Positions 33,320 through 42,783 of a stretch of 64,000 nucleotides of DNA are shown here, one piece after another. Source of the stretch: Dama dama. Its lineage: Eukaryota > Chordata > Mammalia > Artiodactyla > Cervidae. Each line of letters opens with the position of its first letter. Position 1 is the first letter of the stretch. Under the pieces are notes generated by a model, which was not told the DNA's origin, did not search any database, and was given only the letters and a program-made list of their open reading frames with translations. Position numbers and translations under genes: made by a program. The stretch covers positions 6,076,001 to 6,140,000 of the forward strand of contig NC_083714.1 of assembly GCF_033118175.1 (NCBI RefSeq). The letters run 5' to 3'.

Positions 33320-33520
33320 GCCGACTGTTGAGCCCGCTGTCTCCGAGGCCTCGCTTTGCGGTGCAGTGGGATGAGGTGCGGTGGGATGAGATGCGGTGAG
33401 ATGAGATGCAGTGGGGTGAGATGCGGCGGGATGAGTCAGCTGGTCCCATCCTCTCAAGGCAACTGGTACTCTCAGACCTTGACTCCGTATCCTAGCAACC
33501 ACGGGCCGGCCCCTCATTGG
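33320..33520 (-). promoter_or_regulatory. Upstream region of the H2A.B-like gene
   Basis: On the minus strand, going toward the gene, there is a CCAAT box (ATTGG on + at 33516-33520) and then an X-box-like GTTGCTAGGATAC (+ strand 33487-33499). An out-of-frame ATG with a good context is at 33447-33449, followed by a five-copy 15-bp repeat. The spacing suggests transcription starts between about 33480 and 33330, but no start site can be read from sequence. The in-frame ATG at 33515 overlaps the CCAAT box and so is an unlikely start. Confidence 0.45.
33363..33436. repeat. 15-bp minisatellite, about five copies
   Basis: The unit is close to GCGGTGGGATGAGAT. It lies just upstream of the H2A.B-like reading frame. 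Because 15 is a multiple of three it leaves the upstream frame open, reading as repeated HPTAS-like pentapeptides on the minus strand. Confidence 0.9.
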
Positions 33521-34913
33521 TCGGGGCGCACAGTCTGTGACAGGCAAACTCCCTGAGGTCACCGACTTCCCATGCCCCCCACCCCACCCCCACCCCCACA
33601 GGCCTGGGCCTGCAAAGACATGGCGCTGGCAGGATGCTGCTCACCCTGCCCATTGGACCCTGTCTTTGTCAGAACGCTCCCTTCCCACGGGAGGAGACCT
33701 TTGTACAGAGAAGGCAGCAGACCACCCAGTGGCACCAAGTGTACACTGGCGGTGCTGGGCCACCATCACCACCGTGTCTAGAACGCTGGCACCACCACAA
33801 AGAGAAACCCCTGTACCGGCCAGGCACTCACTCCCCACTGCCCCCTCCTGCAGTTTCCCCCACCGTACCCCCATAGTCCTCAGGCAAGCACTCATCAGGT
33901 TCCTGTCACGGCCCTTGGCCTGTTCTGTCGACTTCCTAGAGGTGGAGGCATACAATAGATAGGTGGCCTTCTGTGTCTGGCTGCTGTCACTGAGCATAGG
34001 GCCCATTCCCATGGTGGCACAAATCAGCACTTCTTTCCTTTTCCTGGCTGAATAGTATTCCACTGTATGGCTAGACCACACATATTTTGTATCTGCTCAG
34101 CAGTGGATGGACATTTGGGTGACTTCTCTCTTGTGCCTACTGTGGTGGGCATTTCTGTACAGGTTCTTTTTGAATGCCTGTTTTCAACTCTTTGGGATTT
34201 AAATACATGAATTAATTTATGAGTTTATTTCCAGATTCTTTATTCCACTGAGCTGTGTGTCTATCCTTATGCCAATACCACACTGTTTTAATAACTGTAG
34301 CTTAAATAACTGTAGCTTTGAGTAAGTTTTGAAATCCGGAACTGAGTCCTCCAAATTTTTTCTTCTTTCTAGGATTATTTTGGCTGTTCAGGGTCCCTTG
34401 AAATTCCATATCTATTTAGGGTTGGCTTTTACATTCCTGTAAAATGGAGCATTGTGAGTTCCATAGGCATTGCATTAAATATCTAGATAGTTTGTCTTCC
34501 TAAGATGGTTCCTAATCAAGACATAAGAATTGAGTTTAAAATGAAGCCGATCTATTTATCAAAAATAATGCTGTGCCCATAGATTGACATAGAGTAAAGT
34601 AAGTCAGAGAGAGAAAGACAAATATCACATGATATTGCTTATATGTGGAATTTAAAGAAAAGGTGCACATGAACTTTTTTAAAAACAGAAATATTCACAA
34701 GTGTAGAAAACAAACTTATGGTTACAAAGTTGGAAAGGAGGGGTGGATAAATTAGGAGTTTGATGAACATTTTATAGGACCCCAGAGTAGACTACTTCAC
34801 CTGCACAGACCTAATCTCCCTTAATCCACTCTTCTTCCTGTAATTTTTCTCCTTCATCTTTTGTATTCTAACATCTGTCTAGCCAGTATGGTTTTGAGTG
34901 TTGGGTGCTGTTG
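33521..34913. other. Intron 22 flank: unique sequence then L1 fragments
   Basis: 33521-34010 is C-rich with no recognised gene. 34010-34560 resembles the 3' end of an old L1 on the minus strand (GAATAGTATTCCACTGTATGG and following). 34590-34790 resembles an L1 3' end on the plus strand (GTAAGTCAGAGAGAGAAAGAC). No coding capacity remains. Confidence 0.5.
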
Positions 34914-35125
34914 AAAAGTGAAAGTGTTAGTCATTCAGCCATGTCTGACTGTTTGTGAGCCCATGGCCTGGGACCGACCAGGCTCCTCCTTCCATGGAAT
35001 TCTCCAGGCAAGAATACTGGAGAGGGTTGCCATTCCTTTCTCCAGTGGATCTTACTAACCCTGGGATCAAACCCAAGTCTCCTGGATCACAGGCAGATTC
35101 TATACCATTTGAGCCACCAGAGGGC
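34914..35125 (-). mobile_element. Bov SINE
   Basis: A full monomer in reverse, ending about 75 bp before F8 exon 23. Confidence 0.9.
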
Positions 35126-35202
35126 TGTTGAGAAATGCACAAATTTAGAAGAAAAAAACTTGATTGGGAGTAATTGCTTCTTATTCTTTCTTCATTTTAC
35201 AG

Positions 35203-35347
35203 GTGTTCTTTGGCAATGTGGATTCATCTGGAGTAAAACACAATATTTTTAACCCTCCAATTATTGCTAGATATATCCGTTTGCACCCAACGCATTACAG
35301 CATCCGCAGCACTCTTCGCATGGAGTTGATGGGCTGTGATTTAAACA
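35203..35347 (+). CDS. F8: F8 exon 23 (C1 domain end)
   Basis: The 145-bp exon begins VFFGNVDSSGVKHNIF and continues to MELMGCDLN. Its Cys aligns with Cys2169, the C1 disulfide partner. In human this is also the second exon of the short F8B transcript, because exon 23 starts in phase 0 and can be joined to another first exon. The acceptor is CATTTTACAG and the donor GTAAGT. A Bov SINE ends about 75 bp upstream. Confidence 0.97.
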
Positions 35348-35738
35348 GTAAGTTTCAAGTCATCCCATGTACTTCCCACTCCCAACCATGGGTAGTATGA
35401 CTAGCCATACTAGTTTTCCTGTGACGGGGAGGCGGGTGTTTCCCAGGACACAGAAGTCTCAATGCTAAAACCAGTACAGTCCTGGGCAAACCCATCATTT
35501 GCTCATCCTAACCATGGAATTCCCCAGGGCCATCCATCTCCTACACTACTATTAACAAGGCAAATCAAACCCAACAGAGCTTAGCAGAGCTGACCAGAAA
35601 ATCCAGGGCATGTTAACAATAACATGCAAAAGTTAATGCCTGGAAAATGATGTCATGATGACAACTAGAATGTCAGTGGAGGCAGAACCTTGGCTGCAAC
35701 CTGTTCTTGTGATGACACTCTTTTTCCATTTCTTCAAG
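35348..35738 (+). other. F8: F8 intron 23
   Basis: A 391-bp intron. No repeats or regulatory elements were recognised. Confidence 0.9.
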
Positions 35739-35887
35739 GTTGCAACATGCCACTGGGAATGGAGAATAAAGCAATATTAGATACACAGATTAGTGCCTCA
35801 TCCCACTTAAGCAACATGTTTGCCACCTGGTCTCCTTCACAAGCCCGACTTAACCTTCAAGGGAGGACAAATGCCTGGAGACCCAAG
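35739..35887 (+). CDS. F8: F8 exon 24 (C2 domain start)
   Basis: The 149-bp exon opens SCNMPLGMENKAI. The Cys aligns with Cys2174, which pairs with Cys2326 in exon 26. The membrane-inserting hydrophobic pair Met2199/Phe2200 of the C2 spike is retained in SNMFATWSPSQARL. It ends GRTNAWRPK. The acceptor is TTTCTTCAAG and the donor GTAAGA. C2 binds phosphatidylserine membranes and von Willebrand factor. Confidence 0.97.
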
Positions 35888-36382
35888 GTAAGAGGGAACA
35901 AATTTACCATTTAACTGATTCAGAGTAAGTAGCAGTGGTTGGGAAAGAATGGGGAAAGCTCTGAACTGTTTCTTCAGCTACTTCCATCATCTGATTGTTC
36001 CCACCAAGAGTGTCAAGTAAAGTTGACTATGCACAGAAAATCCCACAGATATTTAGTGGATGTGCCATGTGCATTCACACAACATTCATTGGGGGAAATG
36101 ATCCCTATTTAGGGATCATTTCCTTCTGGAAACAAAGTATCTGTATGCAGTACTGGGCTAATATTTGTCAGTCTGTATATTGCTCATACATTCATTCAGT
36201 GAACATTTACTGGGCAGCTATTAAGTGGGTAACCCCAGTTGCTTGCTTTGAGTCTAATATGGGGGACTTGCAAACCAATAATTAATATGCAGAGTGATAA
36301 GTGCTGAGTTATGATTAAGAAGGCATTTGGTGATTTCTGGGAGCAAATAGGAATCAACAAGACACTACTCTAACTTCCCCAG
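35888..36382 (+). other. F8: F8 intron 24
   Basis: A 495-bp intron. It contains a 30-bp near-perfect palindrome at 36094-36123; otherwise it is unremarkable. Confidence 0.9.
36094..36123. repeat. Near-perfect palindrome, 14-bp arms, 2-bp centre
   Basis: The arms are GGAAATGATCCCTA and TAGGGATCATTTCC, exact reverse complements around TT. Confidence 0.95.
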
Positions 36383-36559
36383 GTGAATAATCCAAAAGAG
36401 TGGCTACAAGTGGACTTCCAGAAGACAATGAGAGTTACAGGAATAACCACCCAAGGGGTGAAATCTATGCTTACCAGCATGTATGTGAAGGAGTTCTTCA
36501 TATCCAGTAGTCAAGAGGGCCATAACTGGACTCCATTTCTTCAGAATGGCAAAGTGAAG
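36383..36559 (+). CDS. F8: F8 exon 25 (C2 domain)
   Basis: The 59-codon exon is in phase 0, human residues about 2223-2281. It reads VNNPKEWLQVDFQKTM, then VTGITTQGVKSMLTSMYVKEF and FLQNGKVK. The second C2 membrane spike (human Leu2251/Leu2252) is Met-Leu here, a conservative change. The acceptor is AACTTCCCCAG and the donor GTATGC. Length equals human (177 bp). Confidence 0.97.
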
Positions 36560-37342
36560 GTATGCTGATCTCATAGGCACAAAACTTCTCTTAGCACTTG
36601 ACATTTAGGACACTATGAAAGGCAGAGTAGAGCCAAAAGTTGATTTTCCTCAGGGATATTGATGTCATTCAAGATGGTGGCAAGCATCAGAGGGGTGAAG
36701 AAAAATAAGAGTTTATTCATGGAATGCTTAATGATCAGTATCAGCAACAGCAATGCAACTTAGATTCAGCAAGAATTGACCATGGCATGACCTTTACCAA
36801 TCTCCTAGTGCAGTCTCTTGCCACTTGATCCTTTACTCTATAAGCCCCACTCATACGAAGAAACCCTCAGGTCTCTAAAAACACTGTGTTCTTTCTCACA
36901 CTACACTTGTATACATACTGTTTCTTCTTCTTAGGACATTTTTTTAGATACTTCCTATTGACCCTTTCACCTGGCTAATTTTTTCAAGCCTCAGATAGAC
37001 ATGATCTCCTCCAAGAAGAATTTCTTGTTCCCTCAAGGCTGAATTAAACACTTATGCTTCTGGCAGTTTAGTGGACTAAAGTATTGATAGTATATGTTCT
37101 AGAGGATATTCTCATTTTAAAAAGGGTGTATCTTTGATACATGTTAAAACATGGATGAACCTTGATAACATGTTAAATGAAATACAGCATATATAAAATG
37201 ACAAATATTATATAATTCCACTTATATGAGTATGTTAGTAAGTATTCTCCAGAGAAACAGAACCAATTGACTCACATGATTATGGAGACTGACAAGATCT
37301 GCAGGTTGAGTCAGCCAGCTGGAGACCCAGGAGAGCTGACTG

Positions 37343-37537
37343 ATCAAATTTCTTTGCAACCTGTGGACTGTAGCCCTCCAGGCTCCTCCGTCCATGGGAT
37401 TCTCAGGCAAGAATACTGGAGTGGGTTGCCATTTCCTTCTCCAGGGGATCCTGCCAACCCAGGAATCAAACCCACATGTCTTGCATCTCCTGCATTGGCA
37501 GATGGGTTCTTTACCACTGAGCCACCTAGGAAGCCCC
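37343..37537 (-). mobile_element. Bov SINE
   Basis: It reads TTGCAACCTGTGGACTGTAG to CCACCTAGGAAGCCCC. Confidence 0.88.
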
Positions 37538-37599
37538 AGTAAAATTGGATAACCACATGCAAAAGAATGAAGATACCACACACATACTATATACAAAAT

Positions 37600-40500
37600 T
37601 TAATTCAAAACAGATCATCACAATGTGGTAAGATTAGATGTCAACTAGAAGGAAAAAAAAACTATTAAAATACAAACATAGGGAGTATAAACAACACACT
37701 TCTGAATAACCAACAGATCATAGAAGAAATCAAAAAGGAAATCAAAATATGCATAGAAACAAATGAAAATGAAAGCAAGACTGCCCAAAACCTATGGGAT
37801 TCAGTAAAAGCAGTGCAAAGATGGAAGTTCATAGTAATACAAGCCTACCTCAAGAAACAATACAAACATAAAATAAACAACCTAACTTTACACCTAAATC
37901 AACTGGAAAAAGAAGAAAAGAAGAACTGCAAAGTTAGTAGAAGGAAAGAAATCATAAAAATCAGAGCAGAAATGAAGGTGACTATAGCAAAAATCAACAA
38001 AATGAAAAGCTGGTTCTTTGAGAAAATAAATAAAATAGACAAACCATTAGCCAGACTCATCAAGGAAAAAGGGGAGAAGAATCAAATCAATAAAATTGGA
38101 AATGAAAATGGAGAAATCACAACAGACAACACAGAAATACAAAAAATCACAAGAGACTACTATGAGCAATTATATGCCAATAAAATGGACAACTTGGAAG
38201 AAATGGACAAATTCTTAGAAAAGTATAACTTTCCAAAACTGAACCAGGAAGAAATAGAAAATCTGAACACACCAATTACAAGCACAGAAATCGAAACTGC
38301 ACTCAAAAATCTTCCAACAAACAAAAGCCCAGGACCAGATGGCTTCACTGGTGAGTTCTACCCCAAGTTTAGAAAAGAGCTAACACCTATCCTACTCAAA
38401 CTCTTCCAGAAAGTTGCAGAGGAAGGTAAACTCCTAAACTCCTTCTATGAGGCCACCATCATCCTAATACCAAAACCAGACAAAGATGCCACAAAAAAAA
38501 TAAAACTACAGGCCAATATCACTGATGAACATAGATTCAAAATTCCTCAACAAAATTCTAGCAAAGAGAATACAACAACATATTAAAAAGATCATACGTC
38601 ATGACCAAGTGGGCTTTAACCCAGGCATGCAAGGATTCTTCAATATTCACAAGTCAATCAATGTGATACACCATATTAACAAATTGAAAGGTAAAAATAT
38701 GATTATCTCAATAGATGTAGAGAAAGCCTTTGACAAAATTCAACACCCATTTAGGATAAAAACTCTCCAGAAAGCAGGCATAAAAGGAACATACCTCAAC
38801 ATACTAAAAGCTATTTATGACAAACCCACAGCAAACATTATCCTCAATGGCAAAAAAACTGAAAGCATTTCCCCTAAAGTCAGGAACAAGACAAGGGTGC
38901 CCACTCTCACCACTGCTATTCAACATAATTTTGGAAGTTTTGGCCATAGCAATCAGAGAAGAAAGAGAACTAAAAGGAATACAGATTGGAAAAGAAGTAA
39001 AACTCTCACTGTCTGCAGATGACATGATCCTCTACATAAAAAACCCTAAAGACACCACCAGAAAATTCTAGAGCTAATCAATGAATATAGTAAAGTTGCA
39101 GGATATAAAATTAATACACAGAAATCTCTTGCATTCCTATACACTAACAATGAGAAAACAGAAAGAGAAATTAAGGACCAATTCCATTCACCATTGCAAA
39201 GAAAAAAATAAAATACTTAGGAATAAATTTACCTAAAGAAACAAAAGACTTATATATAGAAAACTATAAAACACTGATGAAAGAAATCAAAGATGACATG
39301 AATAGATGGAGAAATATACCATGTTTGTGGAATGGAAGACTCAATATGGTGAAAATGAGTATATTAACCAAAGCAATCTATAGCTACAACACAATCCTTA
39401 TTGAACTACCGATGGTATTTTCCACAGAACTAGAACAAATGATTTCACAATTTGTATGGAAACACATAGAACCTCAAATAGCCAAAGCAATCTTGAGAAA
39501 GAAGAATGGAACTGGAGGAATCAACCTGCCTGACTTCAGGCTCTACTACAAAGCTACAGTCATCAAGACAGTATGGTATTGGCACAAAGACCAAAATATA
39601 GATCAATGGAACAAAGTAGAAAGCTCAGAGATAAATCCACACACCTTATCTTCGACAAAGGAGGCAAGAATACACAATGGAGAAAAGACAATCCATTTAC
39701 TGGTCAACCACCTGTAAAGGAATGAAACTACAACACTTTCTAACACCATACACAAAAATAAACTCAAAATGGATTAAAGATCTAAATGTAAGACCAGAAA
39801 CTATAAAACTCTTAAAGGAAAACATAGGCAGAACACTCTCTGACATAAATCACAGCAAGATCCTCTATGATCCACATCGCAGAGTAATGAAAATAAAAGC
39901 AAAAATAAACAAATGGGACCTAATTAAACTTAAAAGCTTTTGCACAGCGAAGGAAGCTATAAGCAAGGTGAAAAGACAGACTTCAGAATGGGAGAAAATA
40001 ATAGCAAAGGAAACAACCGACAAAGAATTAATCTCAAAAATATACAAGCAGCTCATGCAGCTCAATACCAGAAAAATAAACAACCCAATCAAAAAGTGGG
40101 CCAAAGAACTAAACAGACATTTCTCCAAAGAAGACATACAGATGGCTAACAAACACATGAAAAGATGCTCAACATCACTCATTATCAGAGAAATGCAAAT
40201 CAAAACCACAATGAGGTACCATCTCACACTGGTCAGAATGGCTGCTATCAAAAAGTCTACAAACAATAAATGCTGGAGATGGTGTGGAGAAAAGGGAACC
40301 CTCCTACACTGTTGGTGGGAATGCAAACTAGTACAGCCACTAAGGAGAACAGTGTGGAGATTCCTTTAAAAAAAAAAAAAACTGGAAATAGAACTGCCGT
40401 ATGACCCCGCAATCCCACTGCTGGGTATACACACCTAGGAAACCAGAATTGAAAGAGACACATGTAACCCAATGTTTATCGCAGCAATGTTTACAATAGC

Positions 40501-40735
40501 CAGGACATGGAAGCAACCTAGATGTACATCAGCAGATGAATGGATAAGAAAACTGTGGTACATATACACAATGGAATATTACTTGGCTTTTAAAAAGAAT
40601 GCATTTGAGTCAGTTTTGATGAGATGGATGAAACTGGAGCCTATTATACAGAGTGAAGTAAGTCAGAAAGAGAAACACCAATACAGTGTATTAACGCCTA
40701 TATATGAAATTTAGAAAGACAGTAACAACAACCCT
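37600..40735 (+). mobile_element. L1 LINE, 5'-truncated, ORF2 decayed
   Basis: The ORF2 remnants run in order: a segment with NKSPGPDGFTGEFYPKF (near 38320), DVEKAFDKIQHPF (38715), the reverse-transcriptase box (SADDMILYIKNPKD, near 39015) and a C-terminal part to about 40369. A 3' UTR ends near 40735. The usual F/Y of the F/YADD box is Ser. At least four frame breaks are present and the endonuclease and ORF1 are missing, so it is inactive. Confidence 0.93.
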
Positions 40736-40737
40736 AT

Positions 40738-41112
40738 ATCAGTTCACTTCAGTTCAATCGCTCAGTTGTGTCTGACTCTTTGCAACCCTATGGACCACAG
40801 CACACCAGGCCTTCCTGTCCATCACCAACTCCCAGAGTTTACTCAAACTCATGTCCATTGAGTTGGTGATGCCATCCAACCATCTCATCCTCTGTCGTCC
40901 CCTTCTCCTGCCTTCAATCTTTCCCAGCATCAGGGTCTTTTCAAATAAGTCAGCTCTTCGCATCAGGTGGCCAAAGGATTGGAGTTTCAGCTTCAGCATC
41001 AGTCCTTCCAATGAACTTCAGGACTGATCTCCTTTAGGAGGGACTGGTTGAATCTCCTACAGTCCATGGGGTGGCCAAAGAGTCAGATACGGCTGAGTGA
41101 CTGAACAACAAC
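40738..41112 (-). mobile_element. BovB LINE 3' end, chimeric with a SINE-like tail
   Basis: It starts CAGTTCACTTCAGTTCAATC directly after the L1 tail and runs through the GGTCTTTTCAAATAAGTCAG block. It ends in a GTCCATGGGGTGGCCAAAGA/CTGAACAACAACAGC segment. Confidence 0.88.
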
Positions 41113-41639
41113 AGCAAATATTATTACATTATTCAGCTTACCTGGCCAATCAGGCAGTAATCAGCAGGGTGGGGTAATACCAGTGTTTACTCCTATAACC
41201 TGAGTGGGAGAACATGTGTCTGTCTTTAATAAGCACTGCCAATAATGGCAGTGTAAGACAATCAAGATAAATATCCTCTGTCCTTGGGAGGAATAAATAA
41301 CTGTTTTGGAAGTCCTAAGCACTGCAATAAGGTAAGAAAAAGAAATAAAATGTGTTAGAATTGGGTAAAAACTCACAGAATATGTGGAAGATTTGATGGC
41401 ACATGTAGAAAATCCCAAAGAATCATATCTATTTAACCTTATTAATAAAATAATTTTGCAATCTAGCTGAAAACAAAATCAATGACAATTTTTTTATTTC
41501 TACATGCCAGAAAAAAATAGAAAAATGATTTAAAATAGCATTTGAAAATTTCAAATACTGAATTACATTCTCATCAGATAATGAAAGCTGCCTAAGTCTC
41601 TCCATACAGCTTTCAAAAACCATGTTTTTCTATCTCTCT

Positions 41640-41822
41640 GTCAGTCAGTCAGTTCAGTCATGTCCGACTCTTTGCAACCCCATGGACTGCAACACGCCAG
41701 GCCTCCCTGTCCATCACCAACTCCCGGAGTTTACTCAAACTCATGTCCTTTGAGTCGGTGATGCCATCCAACCATCTCATCCTCTGGCGTCCCCTTCTCC
41801 TGCCTTCAATCTTTCCCAAGTA
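41640..41822 (-). mobile_element. BovB LINE 3' fragment
   Basis: It ends abruptly after CTTCAATCTTTCCCAA, followed by an AT-rich tract (TATATATATA near 41845). Confidence 0.88.
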
Positions 41823-42783
41823 TATCTGTCTGTAGCTAAATATATATATATAGTAAATATATAAATATATATTTAAATATTGCAAATAAAACCACTCATA
41901 ACTCACAGAATAACTAGAAGACAAAGTTTCAATTTACCAAAATTAAGTGGAAAATAAACATGCAAAGCTAGCTCTGCAGAGGAGAGTCCAGGAGAGACTG
42001 TGATAGAACACAGAGAAAATCACTTCTAAAAAGACAAAGTCTGACCCTGAGTGATGAAATACTAATATTTGAGCTCTCCTGTGTCATAGCATTGGCTTCT
42101 GGAGAACTGAATGGAAAAGGATGGAAAATATGTGGGTCTAGAGGTGGCATTGTTTCTGGTGAAGGACGATAGGTCTCTTGGAGGCTTGGTGATTAACAAA
42201 AAAAGAAGTCAAGTGGTGGAAAGAAAGTTTTCTGGAAAAGCAAAAACCATCACAAGACATATCTTCTTGCCCCATCTATTAAAAAAATTACACTTTTCTC
42301 TATCAACAATAGAGGTTGCTCACGGACTAAGAAACCTATGCAGCCACCCAAACCTCTTATATATCTGCCACATAAAATCACTGTATTGCTGGTGACAAGT
42401 GAACAGAAATAGCAGATGAGGTAAAAGGCATTATCCTTGATTTTTCACTTCCTCCTTCTTTGACAAATTCACTGACTTTGAGTTTGACAATAGGACTCAT
42501 TTTGACCAATGTAATGTAAATGCACATGATATACACCACTTTCGGACAGAAACTTTCAGTGTGATCACGTATTTGGCTCACTCTCTTGTGACTCTGCTCT
42601 CTGCCATGAGATTAAAAGGTCCAACCTGAGAAGACACAGTTTATGTGAGCCTTGGCCTGGAGCAGAGCCTCAGCTAACCCAGAAGAGTCTTGGTTTCCAA
42701 ATAGCATGTCCTAGTAAAAGGAAGCTTGACTCAGAGATGCCAAGACTGGATCCAGGAAAATGCCAGGTGATGCTGGAACATCT

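Noticed and set aside
33363..33436. CRISPR-like array
   Set aside because: A head-to-tail 15-bp minisatellite with no spacers, in a mammalian genome.
32880..33449. 189-codon alternate-frame ORF overlapping the H2A.B-like gene
   Set aside because: Pro/His/Ser-rich with no recognisable fold. Kept only as a possible competing upstream start in the H2A.B finding.
37813..40369. Possible active L1 reverse transcriptase
   Set aside because: 5'-truncated, at least four frame breaks, and the catalytic box reads SADD.
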